Part shown: positions 53,537 to 62,221 of the stretch, one piece after another
Layout of the letters: every line of letters starts with the position of its first letter
Numbering within the stretch: position 1 is the first letter of the stretch
Assembly: GCA_039636775.1 (NCBI GenBank)
Contig: CP143429.1
Span: 3,534,001-3,598,000, forward strand
Length of the DNA stretch: 64,000 bases
Source: Micrococcaceae bacterium Sec5.8
GTDB lineage: Bacteria > Actinomycetota > Actinomycetes > Actinomycetales > Micrococcaceae
Reading direction: 5' to 3'
Program-made: the position numbers and the translations under genes
The notes under the pieces: generated by a model
What the model was told of the DNA's origin: nothing
Database searches by the model: none
Seen by the model: only the letters and a program-made list of their open reading frames with translations

Positions 53537-54322
53537 ATGCTGGATACCAGGACAATTGAGGCGATCGCCGACGAGCTGGTCGAAGCCGGCCGCAGCCGCA
53601 CGCCGGTCCCGCGCCTGACGGCCCGCTACCCGGACATGACGGTGGAGGACTCCTACGCCGTACAGCAGCTGTGGCGCCGGCGCAACGAGGACGCCGGACG
53701 GACCCTGGTGGGCCGCAAGATCGGCCTGACCTCCCGGGCCATGCAGGCGGCCACCGGCATCACCGAACCGGATTACGGTGCCATCTTCGATGACATGGTG
53801 CTGGAAACGGGCTGCTCCGTGGAATGGGAGAAATACACCCATCCCCGTGTGGAGGTGGAACTGGCCTTCGTGCTGAAGAAAGACCTCGCCGGGCCCGGCT
53901 GCACCATCTTCGATGTGTTGAACGCCACGGACTACGTCGTTCCGGCCTTGGAGATCCTGGATTCCCGGATCGAGATGGAAGGCCGGACCATCGTGGACAC
54001 CATCTCGGACAATGCGGCCATGGGCGCGATGGTGATCGGCGGCAACCCCGTCCGTCCCGACGCCGTCGACCTGCGCTGGGTGTCAGCCATCCTGTACAAG
54101 AACCAGACCGTGGAGGAGACCGGGGTCGCCGCGGGGGTCCTGGACCATCCAGCAAACGGGGTGCACTGGCTGGCCAACAAAATCGCCCCCCATGGGGACA
54201 GTCTGAAGGCCGGGGACATCATCCTCGCCGGCTCCTTCACCCGCCCCCTCTGGGTCTACAAGGGCGACACCATCCATGCCGATTACGGACCGCTGGGAGC
54301 CGTCACATGCCGCTTCGAATAA
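53537..54322 (+). CDS. hpaH: 2-oxo-hept-4-ene-1,7-dioate hydratase
   Basis: A 261-residue hydratase of the HpaH/MhpD family. Conserved pieces are AVQQLWRRRNEDAG, VGRKIGLTSRAMQ, HPRVEVELAFVLKKD (metal Glu residues) and DYGPLGAVTCRF. It hydrates the 2-oxo-heptenedioate of the homoprotocatechuate pathway. It starts 2 bp after hpaD and overlaps hpaI by 16 bp. Confidence 0.93.
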   Translation: MLDTRTIEAIADELVEAGRSRTPVPRLTARYPDMTVEDSYAVQQLWRRRNEDAGRTLVGRKIGLTSRAMQAATGITEPDYGAIFDDMVLETGCSVEWEKYTHPRVEVELAFVLKKDLAGPGCTIFDVLNATDYVVPALEILDSRIEMEGRTIVDTISDNAAMGAMVIGGNPVRPDAVDLRWVSAILYKNQTVEETGVAAGVLDHPANGVHWLANKIAPHGDSLKAGDIILAGSFTRPLWVYKGDTIHADYGPLGAVTCRFE

Positions 54323-55119
54323 ACGCCACGTTCCGGGACGCCCTGCGCAACCAATCCGGCGCTGCCGGCCGCCCGCTGGCGGGCATGTGGGTGTGTTCCG
54401 GCAGCCCCCTGGTAGCCGAACTCTGCGCCGGCTCCGGCCTCGACTGGCTGCTGGTGGATGCCGAACACAGCCCCAACGGGCTGGAATCCATCCTGGCCCA
54501 ACTGCAGGCCATCAACGGCTACCCGGTCCACACCCTGGTCCGCCCCCCCGTCAACGACACCGTGGTGATTAAGCAGTACCTCGACTTGGGCGTCCAGAAC
54601 CTGCTGATCCCCATGGTGAATTCCGCTGCCGAGGCGGAGGCGGCCGTGGCAGCCACTCGCTACCCGCCCCACGGAGTGCGCGGTGTCGGGTCCGCGCTGG
54701 CCCGGGCGGCCCGCTGGAACCGCGTTCCCGGCTATCTGGCCACGGCCAGTGAAACCATCAGCGTCACGGTACAGATCGAATCGGGAACAGCCGTTGACTC
54801 GGTGGAGGACATCCTGCGGGTGGACGGCGTCGACGCGATCTTCCTGGGGCCTTCCGACCTCGCCGCGTCCCTGGGGCTGCTGGGGCAGCAGGAGCATCCC
54901 CGGGTGCGCGCCGCCGTCGAGCATTGCCTTGCTGCCGCCACGGCGGCCGGGAAACCGGCCGGGGTGAACGCGTTCACCCCGGCCACTGCGCGCGGCTACC
55001 TGGCCGCCGGCGCGTCGTTCGTGCTGGTCGGAGCGGACGTGGCGTTGCTGGCCCGCGGCTCGGAAGCTCTTGCCGCCGAATACATCAGGCCCGACGGCGG
55101 AGGCACGGCCAGCTACTGA
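54307..55119 (+). CDS. hpaI: 4-hydroxy-2-oxoheptane-1,7-dioate aldolase
   Basis: A 270-residue class II aldolase of the HpaI/HpcH family. LLVDAEHSPNG (near residue 45), QNLLIPMVNSAAEAEAA, RGVGSALARAARW and DAIFLGPSDLAASLG carry the catalytic His/Arg and metal Glu/Asp. It cleaves the substrate to pyruvate and succinate semialdehyde, completing the operon. The end of the protein is normal; the next gene is unrelated. Confidence 0.94.
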   Translation: MPLRINATFRDALRNQSGAAGRPLAGMWVCSGSPLVAELCAGSGLDWLLVDAEHSPNGLESILAQLQAINGYPVHTLVRPPVNDTVVIKQYLDLGVQNLLIPMVNSAAEAEAAVAATRYPPHGVRGVGSALARAARWNRVPGYLATASETISVTVQIESGTAVDSVEDILRVDGVDAIFLGPSDLAASLGLLGQQEHPRVRAAVEHCLAAATAAGKPAGVNAFTPATARGYLAAGASFVLVGADVALLARGSEALAAEYIRPDGGGTASY

Positions 55120-55260
55120 GGAGCATGCACCGCCCTGAAACTCCTTGCGGGTTACCGGCAGCCTGCGCTACGGTCGGCGCATCGATTGCAGACTGCGTGC
55201 GGTTGAGGCCGGCCGTTCCGCGCGTCGCCTCCCGCACCCGACCACGAGCAAGGGAGCCCC

Positions 55261-55923
55261 ATGTCACTCGTCCGCGTTCACAACTTCTCCGTCTCGGTCG
55301 ACGGTTTCGGCACTGGTGAGGGACAACAGCTGGACGCGCCCTTCGGGCACGCCGGGACTCGTCTGCTCGAATGGGCTCTGCCGACCCGCACCTTCGGGCA
55401 GTTGGGCTTCCATGGCGAGGAGGAGGGCTCCAAGGGCATCGACGAAGTCTTCGCAAGCCGATGGGCCACCGGCATCGGTGTGGAGATCATGGGCCGCAAC
55501 AAGTTCGGGCCTCAGCGCGGCCCATGGGCCGATGAGCAGTGGCAGGGCTGGTGGGGCGACAACCCGCCCTTCCACACCCCCGTGGTCGTCCTGACCCACC
55601 ACCCCCGCCCGGCGCTGACCATGAACGGCGGCACCACGTTCCACTTTGTGGACGCCGAACCCGCCGATGCGCTTGAGCAGGCACGCGCCCTCGCCGGGGA
55701 CCTGGACGTGCGAATCGGCGGCGGCGTCACCACTATCCGCCGGTTCCTCGAGGCCGACCTGATCGACGAGATGCACATCGTTCTTGTACCGCTCCTGCTC
55801 GGCCGGGGCGAACGGCTCTGGGACGGCCTCGAAGGACTCGAGCAACGCTTCCACATCGAGGCGGCGCCCTCACCCAGCGGTGTCATCCACCTGACCTTCG
55901 CCCGGCGCGGCCCAACCGTCTAG
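55261..55923 (+). CDS. Dihydrofolate reductase-like (RibD C-terminal) family protein
   Basis: A 220-residue protein of the DHFR/RibD reductase superfamily. LVRVHNFSVSVDGFG at the start, MGRNKFGPQRGPW and VRIGGGVTTIRRFLEADLIDEM match the COG0262 family. NADPH-binding glycine loop IGGG is intact. Most such actinobacterial paralogues have no known substrate. It ends 4 bp from the end of hspR, which faces it. Confidence 0.88.
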   Translation: MSLVRVHNFSVSVDGFGTGEGQQLDAPFGHAGTRLLEWALPTRTFGQLGFHGEEEGSKGIDEVFASRWATGIGVEIMGRNKFGPQRGPWADEQWQGWWGDNPPFHTPVVVLTHHPRPALTMNGGTTFHFVDAEPADALEQARALAGDLDVRIGGGVTTIRRFLEADLIDEMHIVLVPLLLGRGERLWDGLEGLEQRFHIEAAPSPSGVIHLTFARRGPTV

Positions 55924-55927
55924 GTCC

Positions 55928-56353
55928 TTAGGTGCGCGGCCGCCAGACGACCACGGCCTGGGAGCGGGCGCGGGGGCGCTTGCCGCGGACGAGGCTGACG
56001 ACGTCTCCCGCCGTTCCGGCAGCGAAGATGCGGGAGTCCAGAGCGCGCGGGCGGCGTTCGATTTCCTCGCTCAGCTCGGCGACGCGCCGCTGAAGGGCCG
56101 CCACCTGGTTCTCCAACTGGAGAATCCGTTTGATGCCTTCAAGGGAAACGCCTTCCTGCGAGAGGCGCTGCACCTCGCGGAGCATGTTGACGTCCCGCTG
56201 GGAATACCGGCGGGACTTGCCCGGGGCCCGGCTGGGCGAGACGATGCCCAGCCGGTCGTACTGCCGCAGCGTTTGGGGGTGCATGTCCGCCAGCTCCGCC
56301 GCGACGGAGATGACGAAGATCGGCTGCTCGTAGTCGATGGCCATGGCAGGCAT
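55928..56353 (-). CDS. hspR: Heat-shock repressor HspR (MerR family)
   Basis: A 141-residue MerR-type repressor. Its HTH core is VISVAAELADMHPQTLRQYD followed by SPSRAPGKSRRYSQRD; a coiled-coil (about 80-110) mediates dimerisation. It binds HAIR sites, two of which are upstream of dnaK here. It needs DnaK as co-repressor in related bacteria. ATG 56353 starts 7 bp after the dnaJ stop; an in-frame ATG at 56344 is also possible. Last gene of the chaperone operon. Confidence 0.94.
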   Translation of the reverse strand: MPAMAIDYEQPIFVISVAAELADMHPQTLRQYDRLGIVSPSRAPGKSRRYSQRDVNMLREVQRLSQEGVSLEGIKRILQLENQVAALQRRVAELSEEIERRPRALDSRIFAAGTAGDVVSLVRGKRPRARSQAVVVWRPRT

Positions 56354-56359
56354 CCGTCC

Positions 56360-57349
56360 CTAGAGCCGGGCCTTGGCTGCCAGCTCAGCGCGGACGTCCT
56401 CACCGGTGGTCGCCGCGGCGAACGCCTTGACGGCCTCCTCGGCTTCCTTGTTCAGCTTCCGCGGAACGGCGACGTCGATCGTCACCAGGAGGTCCCCGGT
56501 GGCTTTGGCATGCTTCACGCCGCGGCCCTTGACCCGAAGGGTCCGGCCCGACGCCGTTCCGGCCGGAACGCGCACCCGGACTTTGTCACCGTCTAGGGTC
56601 GGAACATCGATGTCCGAGCCCAGGGCTGCCTCCGGAAAGGTCACCGGAACATGGATGCGCAGGTTGTCGCCGTCACGGACGTAAAAATCATGCGGCTTGA
56701 CCGAGACGGTGACCATGAGGTCACCGTACCCGGCCGGACCGTGCTGGCCCTTGCCGCGGACACGGACTTTCTGTCCGTCCTTGATGCCGGCCGGCACGCG
56801 GACATCGATCACTTCGCCGTCCGGTTCACGCAGGCCGATGGTGGTGCCACGGATGGACCCGGCAAAGGAAATGGTGGTGGACGCGGTACGGTCCGCACCT
56901 TTCTGGGGTGCGCGCTGGAAGGACTGTCCACCGCCGAAGCCGCCGCCGCCAAAGAGGTCGGCGAATTCGGGCGGAATACCGCCGGAGGTGTTGTACCCAC
57001 CGGGCTGGCGTCCCCCGCCGCCGCCGCCGCCGGTGAAGAGGCCGCCGAAGAGGTCCTCGAATCCGGCTCCGCCGGCACTTCCGCCGCCTCCGCCGGGGGC
57101 GAAGCGGGCGCCGCCGCCCATGGCCCGGATGGCGTCGTACTGCTGACGCTCATCGGCATCGGACAGCACAGAGTACGCCTCGGAGATGTCTTTGAACTTC
57201 TTCTCCGAAGCGGCGTTCCCCGCGTTCGTGTCCGGATGGTGCTGCCGCGCGAGCTTCCGGTAAGCCTTCTTGATGTCGGCGTCGGAAGCGTCCTTGGCGA
57301 TTCCAAGGATCTTATAAAAGTCCTTGTCCACCCAGTCCTGGCTAGCCAA
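56360..57349 (-). CDS. dnaJ: Chaperone DnaJ (type without zinc finger)
   Basis: A 329-residue J-protein. J domain at residues 1-78 with HPD (ARQHHPDTNAG), Gly-rich linker (about 78-145) with LFGGLF repeats, then two beta-barrel client domains (about 160-320). The CxxCxGxG zinc finger of type I DnaJ is absent, so it is CbpA/DnaJ type II. It stimulates DnaK ATPase. It is separated from grpE by 236 bp containing a strong hairpin, which is unusual for this operon. Confidence 0.94.
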   Translation of the reverse strand: MASQDWVDKDFYKILGIAKDASDADIKKAYRKLARQHHPDTNAGNAASEKKFKDISEAYSVLSDADERQQYDAIRAMGGGARFAPGGGGGSAGGAGFEDLFGGLFTGGGGGGGRQPGGYNTSGGIPPEFADLFGGGGFGGGQSFQRAPQKGADRTASTTISFAGSIRGTTIGLREPDGEVIDVRVPAGIKDGQKVRVRGKGQHGPAGYGDLMVTVSVKPHDFYVRDGDNLRIHVPVTFPEAALGSDIDVPTLDGDKVRVRVPAGTASGRTLRVKGRGVKHAKATGDLLVTIDVAVPRKLNKEAEEAVKAFAAATTGEDVRAELAAKARL

Positions 57350-57455
57350 TGGCGTTTCCTTTCAAATACAAAACAATTAAGGCGAGACTACCGGTGAACG
57401 CCGAAGCGAAGGAGGGGGTCCATTCACATGAGGCGAGCAACGAGCCGGCGCGGAG

Positions 57456-57569
57456 GCCGGATAGGGGGCGGCGGTGTGGCTACCGCGATGGGCCCACGGC
57501 TGCGAGGGCCCCGACGCGAGCTTGCGAGCGTCGGGAGCAGCCGGGGACGGGCACCGCCCCCTATCCGGC
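57456..57569. repeat. Nested inverted repeat between grpE and dnaJ
   Basis: The outer arms GCCGGATAGGGGGCGG (57456-57471) and their exact complement (57554-57569) enclose a 6-bp pair GGCTGC/GCAGCC (57498-57503, 57537-57542) and an 8-bp pair CCCGACGC/GCGTCGGG (57510-57517, 57528-57535). This predicts a long three-tier hairpin in the operon mRNA. Confidence 0.8.
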
Positions 57570-57585
57570 GTAGCGCAGGAGGTAG

Positions 57586-58260
57586 CTACGCCGGGACAGC
57601 CACGATGACCTGGGCTGCCCGCAGGACCCGGTCCCCGCTCTTGTAGCCGGAGCGCAGGACCTGGCTGACGGTGTCGATCTCGACGTCCGTGCCGGGCTGC
57701 TGGATGAGGGCCTCATGGATTGTGGGGTCGAACTCCACGTTGGTCTCATCAATGCGCACCAGGCCGTACGTCTTCAGCGCGTTCTCCAGCTTGGCGGCGA
57801 TCGCGGCAAACGGTCCGTCCGTGAGATCACCGTGCTGGCGGGCGGCGTCGACGTCGTCCAGTACCGGGAGCAGGGAGTTCAGGACGCCGATGACGGCCAT
57901 TTCCCCTGCCACGGCACGGTCGCGTTCGACGCGCTTGCGGTAGTTGACGTACTCGGCCTGCAGGCGGCGCAGGTCATTCCTGAGCTCCTCCGCCTCCGCG
58001 CCGTCAGCGCCCTGGGCCACGGAATCCGCGGCCGGAACCTCCACGCTGTTGAGGATGTCCTCGGCCTGGGACAGCGCGTCCCCGGATTTGGACTCCCCCG
58101 CGGCGGGGTGCTCCTGGTCGGGGTGGCGGGCCTGGCCGGTCTCCGGGTCAACCTTGCGGTTGTCGTGGATGATCGGTTTCTGCGGCTCGTTCTCCCGCTG
58201 TTCAGCCTCGCGACGGCTCTCGGAAGAACCGTGCTCTTCTTCGTTACCGTGGTGCGGCAT
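57586..58260 (-). CDS. grpE: Nucleotide exchange factor GrpE
   Basis: A 224-residue DnaK cofactor. It has a hydrophilic N-terminal region of about 90 residues (Glu/Asp/Ser-rich, longer than in E. coli), the long coiled coil (LRNDLRRLQAEYVNYRKRVERDR) and the beta domain with YGLVRIDETNVEFDPTIHEALI and the end GDRVLRAAQVIV. It speeds ADP release from DnaK. It starts 2 bp after the dnaK stop. Confidence 0.94.
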   Translation of the reverse strand: MPHHGNEEEHGSSESRREAEQRENEPQKPIIHDNRKVDPETGQARHPDQEHPAAGESKSGDALSQAEDILNSVEVPAADSVAQGADGAEAEELRNDLRRLQAEYVNYRKRVERDRAVAGEMAVIGVLNSLLPVLDDVDAARQHGDLTDGPFAAIAAKLENALKTYGLVRIDETNVEFDPTIHEALIQQPGTDVEIDTVSQVLRSGYKSGDRVLRAAQVIVAVPA

Positions 58261-58262
58261 GA

Positions 58263-60134
58263 TTACTTCTTCTCGTCTTCGTCAACGATCTCAGCGTCGA
58301 CGATGTCCTCGTCGGCTCCCGCTGCGGACTCGCCGGCGGGGGCACCTGTGGAGCCGTCGGAGCCGGTGGCGCCGTCCGGGGAACCGGCCTGGGCGTAGAT
58401 GGCCTCGCCGAGCTTGGTCTGGGAAGCCTGCAGCTTCTCAAACGCGGTCTTCACCGCGGCGTCGTCGGTGCCCTCAAGGGCTGCCTTCAGGGCGTCGACG
58501 TCGGCCTGGACCTCGGTCTTGACCTCGTCCGGCAGCTTGTCGGCGTTGTCGGCGATCAGCTTGTCCACGGAGTAGGCGAGCTGCTCGGCGGTGTTGCGGG
58601 TATCGGCTGCCTCGCGGCGGGCCTTGTCCTCCGCTGCGTGCTCCTCGGCATCCCTGACCATGCGGTCAATGTCTTCCTTGGAGAGGCTGGAACCGCCCGT
58701 GATGGTCATGGACTGTTCCTTGCCGGTGCCCTTGTCCTTGGCCGAAACGTGAACGATGCCGTTGGCATCGATGTCGAAGGTGACCTCGACCTGCGGGACG
58801 CCGCGCGGAGCCGGTGCGATCCCGGTCAGCTCGAACGTGCCCAGCGGCTTGTTGTCCCGGGTGAATTCACGCTCACCCTGGAAGACCTGGATGGCCACGG
58901 ACGGCTGGTTGTCATCAGCCGTGGTGAAGGTCTCGGAACGCTTGGTGGGGATGGCCGTGTTGCGCTCGATCAGGTGCGTCATGATGCCGCCCTTGGTCTC
59001 GATGCCGAGAGAAAGCGGAGTGACGTCGATCAGGAGAACGTCCTTACGCTCGCCCTTGAGGACACCAGCCTGGAGCGCGGCGCCGACAGCTACAACCTCA
59101 TCGGGGTTGACGCCCTTGTTCGGTTCCTTGCCACCGGCGAGATCCTTGACCAGGTCGTAGACCGCGGGCATGCGGGTGGACCCGCCGACCAGAACGATGT
59201 GGTCGATCTGGGACAGCTGGATGCCGGCTTCCTTGATGACGTCGTGGAACGGCTTCTTGGTGCGCTCGAGCAGGTCCTTGGTGAGGTCCTGGAACTTGGC
59301 GCGGGTCAGCTGCTCATCCAGGTGCACCGGACCGTCGGGGGTGACGGAGAGGTACTGGAGGGAGACATTGGTGCTGGTGGAGGAGGACAGTTCCTTCTTG
59401 GCCTGCTCTGCTGCCTCACGAAGGCGCTGCAGGGCGATCTTGTCCTTGGACAGGTCGATGCCCTTGACCTTGAGCTGGTTCAGCAGGTAATCAACGACGC
59501 GCTGGTCCCAGTCGTCGCCGCCGAGGCGGTTGTCGCCTGCGGTGGAGCGGACCTGGATGGTGGAGAAGTTGTCTTCGTCCTTGCCGACCTCGAGGAGGGA
59601 GACGTCGAAGGTTCCGCCGCCGAGGTCGAAGACGAGGATGAGTTCGTCTTCCTTGCCCTTGTCCAGGCCGTAGGCCAAGGCCGCCGCGGTGGGCTCGTTG
59701 ACGATGCGCAGGACCTTGAGGCCGGCGATTTCGCCAGCTTCCTTGGTGGCCTGGCGCTCGGCGTCGTTGAAGTACGCAGGAACGGTGATCACGGCGTCCG
59801 TAACCTTTTCACCCAGGTAGGACTCGGCGTCGTTCTTGAGCTTCATGAGAATACGGGCGGAGATTTCCTGCGCCGTGTACTTCTTGTCGTCAATGGCGAC
59901 GCTCCAGTCGGTACCCATGTGGCGCTTGACGGAAGCGATGGTGCGGTCAATGTTGTTGACGGCCTGACGCTTGGCGATCTCGCCAACCAGGACTTCGCCG
60001 GACTTGGAGAATGCAACGACCGACGGCGTGGTGCGTCCACCCTCGGCGTTGGCAATGACGGTGGGCTCGCCACCTTCGAGAACGGAGACGACGGAGTTAG
60101 TTGTTCCGAGGTCAATACCTACTGCACGTGACAT
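58263..60134 (-). CDS. dnaK: Chaperone DnaK (Hsp70)
   Basis: A 623-residue Hsp70. Nucleotide-binding domain signatures are [28 protein letters not shown] and [17 protein letters not shown]. The substrate domain starts near 360, and the tail ends in an acidic EEVD-like [14 protein letters not shown]. It folds and protects proteins and acts as co-repressor with HspR. ATG 60134 follows AAGGA. First gene of the operon, with two HAIR sites upstream. Confidence 0.98.
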   Translation of the reverse strand: MSRAVGIDLGTTNSVVSVLEGGEPTVIANAEGGRTTPSVVAFSKSGEVLVGEIAKRQAVNNIDRTIASVKRHMGTDWSVAIDDKKYTAQEISARILMKLKNDAESYLGEKVTDAVITVPAYFNDAERQATKEAGEIAGLKVLRIVNEPTAAALAYGLDKGKEDELILVFDLGGGTFDVSLLEVGKDEDNFSTIQVRSTAGDNRLGGDDWDQRVVDYLLNQLKVKGIDLSKDKIALQRLREAAEQAKKELSSSTSTNVSLQYLSVTPDGPVHLDEQLTRAKFQDLTKDLLERTKKPFHDVIKEAGIQLSQIDHIVLVGGSTRMPAVYDLVKDLAGGKEPNKGVNPDEVVAVGAALQAGVLKGERKDVLLIDVTPLSLGIETKGGIMTHLIERNTAIPTKRSETFTTADDNQPSVAIQVFQGEREFTRDNKPLGTFELTGIAPAPRGVPQVEVTFDIDANGIVHVSAKDKGTGKEQSMTITGGSSLSKEDIDRMVRDAEEHAAEDKARREAADTRNTAEQLAYSVDKLIADNADKLPDEVKTEVQADVDALKAALEGTDDAAVKTAFEKLQASQTKLGEAIYAQAGSPDGATGSDGSTGAPAGESAAGADEDIVDAEIVDEDEKK

Positions 60135-60200
60135 ATGTTGCGTCCTTCTTTCCTTGGAAACTCGCCTGAGTGGCTGCGGACCGCAGGGGCCCGAGGGTTA

Positions 60201-60219
60201 TTGAGCGATCTGCACTCAA
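60201..60219. promoter_or_regulatory. HAIR element 1 (HspR operator)
   Basis: TTGAGC-N7-ACTCAA matches the HAIR consensus CTTGAGT-N7-ACTCAAG. It sits just downstream of the putative dnaK -10 box (TAAAGT, minus strand, 60219-60224), so HspR would block transcription start. Confidence 0.9.
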
Positions 60220-60246
60220 CTTTACTCGGACCCCGCGCTAAGTCAA
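60219..60246 (-). promoter_or_regulatory. Putative dnaK promoter
   Basis: On the minus strand TTGACT (60246-60241) and TAAAGT (60224-60219) are 16 bp apart, a reasonable vegetative sigma promoter. The HAIR sites lie on either side, close to the -35 and -10. Confidence 0.6.
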
Positions 60247-60250
60247 TTCA

Positions 60251-60273
60251 AGTTGAGCGACCTACGCTCAACT
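60251..60273. promoter_or_regulatory. HAIR element 2 (HspR operator)
   Basis: AGTTGAGC-N7-GCTCAACT is a perfect 8-bp inverted repeat fitting the HAIR consensus, immediately upstream of the -35 box. HspR binding here and at 60201 would close the promoter. Confidence 0.92.
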
Positions 60274-60390
60274 TTGAATTATCGAGCCGATAGAAAGAGC
60301 CTTCAGGCGGCGATCATCCCGGAATTCCTGGGTTGATTCTGGAAGCAACCGCCTGTTGCGCGGCATTTCGCTCTTGGCGAAGCCCGTCCG

Positions 60391-60789
60391 TCAATGGTCT
60401 CCCCGGTGAGCCTCGCGGTCTGATTTGTCCGCCGCCTCACGCCCCGCGGGTCCACTGTCGGCGGCCCGGCCGGTCCGGGAGTCACCGGCTGCGCCGTAGT
60501 CACCCTCGGGGTAGTCGCCCTCTTCCGAGCCGACGGCAGTGGCCGCGCTGTCGCCTGCATCCCCGTAGTCGCCCTCGGGGTAGTCGCCCTCGGGCGCGCC
60601 GACGGCGGCTGGGCTGCTGACGCCCGCATCCCCATAGTCACCGGTGGGGTATTCTCCTTCCTCGGCTCCGGCCGGGTTCTCCCCGGTGGCACCGGCCGCG
60701 CCGTAGTCGCCCGCGACGTACTGGCCCTCTGCTGCCGGCTCTTCTTCCGGTTCTGCTGCGGTGTGATCAAACTCGGTGTTTTCAGACAT
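60391..60789 (-). CDS. Acidic repeat protein with 23-residue period
   Basis: A 132-residue, very acidic protein not assigned to a family. Four units of pattern EG[QED]Y[PV]xGDYG[AD]AG occur at residues 21-33, 44-56, 67-79 and 90-102, an exact 23-residue (69-nt) period. Between units are Ala/Ser/Val-rich spacers. There is no signal peptide, Cys or helix, so it is probably cytoplasmic and disordered. ATG 60789 follows GGAAGGA; the open frame extends far upstream but without homology. It sits just upstream of dnaK on the same strand. Confidence 0.7.
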   Translation of the reverse strand: MSENTEFDHTAAEPEEEPAAEGQYVAGDYGAAGATGENPAGAEEGEYPTGDYGDAGVSSPAAVGAPEGDYPEGDYGDAGDSAATAVGSEEGDYPEGDYGAAGDSRTGRAADSGPAGREAADKSDREAHRGDH

Positions 60790-61068
60790 GTTTGGATCCT
60801 TCCTGGAAGCCTCGGCGCGCCCAGGCAGGCGCAGTGGCAGTCTATCGAGCGCTGCGGGGAGACAACAGGGGCCGACGCCGACGGGACCGCGCCAGGAGTC
60901 CGAAGCACGGCGGGGCCGCCCCGGGCACTGCCAAAATGCTCGCGGCGAGGCGCAGAATGTCCTCGATGGTCCGGGTTCGGAATGTTCGCGGGCAATGCCG
61001 GCGCAGCCGTGCAATAACGGCAAAGTGAGACCGCCATGTCCCAGCCTTGATCCCCCGGAGCCCCTGCC

Positions 61069-61545
61069 TTGTTCATCGTCACCGGTCCCGTCGGCTGGGC
61101 GGTAGTCGAACAGCTCGCTGCGGCGGGCCAACGGGTCCGCGTGCTTACCCGGTCCGGCATCGGGCCCGATGAACCGCTGCTCGAAAAGAAGGCTGTGGAC
61201 GTGTCCGGCGCGGCGCAGCTCGCCGGGCTGCTCAGGGGCGCCCAAGCCGTCTTTCACTGCGCCCACGGCTCGCAGTACCGCGCGAAAACGTGGGGTGTTA
61301 ACAGTGGGCGAAGGAACTTCCCGGCGCCAAGTTAACGGTACTTGTCGCGGCGGGCGAAGCCGGCGCCGTCGTCGTGTTTCCGGAAAGCTTGTACCCGTAC
61401 GGCCAGCCAGAACAACCGATGACCGAACAAGGCCCGCGGGAGGCTCGCGGGCCAAGCGCGGAATCCGCACCCAGAGCGAGATCGCGGGAGCATTCGCCGG
61501 TGGGGCAGCATGATCGATACCAAGTGACTGCTGTTTGTCTCGGCA
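61069..61545 (+). pseudogene. Decayed NAD-dependent epimerase/dehydratase family gene
   Basis: The first part (TTG 61069 onward) reads FIVTGPVGWAVVEQLAAAGQRVRVLTRSG then AVFHCAHGSQYRAKTW, a typical epimerase N-terminus but with a shortened GxxGxxG loop. The next conserved part, GAVVVFPESLYPYGQPEQPMTE, is in another frame from about 61323, so a frameshift lies near 61290-61320. After about 61470 the similarity fades, and the family's remaining 200 or so residues are missing. The inverted repeat at 61549 begins where the remnant ends. Confidence 0.7.
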
Positions 61546-61548
61546 AGC

Positions 61549-61591
61549 GATCCCTTCACGGGCGCCCCATCTATCTTGGCCTTGGCTGGCC
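61549..61591. repeat. Inverted-repeat arm A
   Basis: Matches the arm at 62222-62264 in reverse complement. A 32-nt core (61560-61591, starting GGGCGCCCCATC and ending CTTGGCTGGCC) is identical; the outer 11 nt differ by two compensating single-base gaps. Confidence 0.9.
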
Positions 61592-61743
61592 CGCTCCACT
61601 ACCTGAGAGTTGGGGAAGACCGTGCTTTGACAAGTGGCCAGGCGCATATGCAAGCGTCAAGTGCAGTGCCATGCTGAAGCCGAGGACGGTCAGGCTTAAT
61701 GTGAACGGGGGCAAGTGTGGCTCGGGTGTGGCAGCAGATATCA

Positions 61744-62205
61744 ATGGCCCGATCGCACTTGACGATCAGTTTGATTGTCGTGCTCTCGGCGGCTGCCGTA
61801 GCAGGCTGCAGCTCCTCTTCCCAGGGCGAGCCGCCATGCTTTCCCCCTAAGTTCTCGGCCAACCCATCCAGTATTAGGACTGGCGAGGAGGTTACGGTGT
61901 CAGCCTCCGACGCGCAGTGCAATCCGCGCTACGGGGAGAACGCCCGCATCAAGATCACCGTGACAGACTTCAGCGGTGGCAAAGTCATCGATACCACGGC
62001 CCCAATGAACGATGCCGGCGGATTCACCTACACCTTCAGAATGCCGCCCGAAGCCGCGGCAGGAGAGGGCTCTATTGCCGCTTACCCATATGACATCGAC
62101 TGGTGCGACGACACGGGCCGGAACAACCGAGCGGATGCAGAAGCCCCTGCCTTCACACTCGTTTCCTGCGCAATGCCGCAGGAGCCCATCACGATACTTC
62201 CCTAG
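61744..62205 (+). CDS. Hypothetical lipoprotein within inverted repeats
   Basis: About 153 residues from ATG 61744 (or 162 from GTG 61717). The signal peptide MARSHLTISLIVVLSAAAVA ends in lipobox AVAGC. The mature domain (about 30-150) has an Ig-like beta pattern: FSANPSSIRTGEEVTVSASD, FRMPPEAAAGEGSIAAY, with four Cys. No family is assigned. Codon use is less GC-biased than in the rest of the window, suggesting recent acquisition. It is the only gene between the two repeat arms. Confidence 0.75.
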   Translation: MARSHLTISLIVVLSAAAVAGCSSSSQGEPPCFPPKFSANPSSIRTGEEVTVSASDAQCNPRYGENARIKITVTDFSGGKVIDTTAPMNDAGGFTYTFRMPPEAAAGEGSIAAYPYDIDWCDDTGRNNRADAEAPAFTLVSCAMPQEPITILP

Positions 62206-62221
62206 AACGGGGACTCAAATT

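Noticed and set aside
58638..60131. 497-codon plus-strand frame opposite dnaK
   Set aside because: Classic dnaK antisense frame seen in high-GC genomes; no ribosome site or independent homology.
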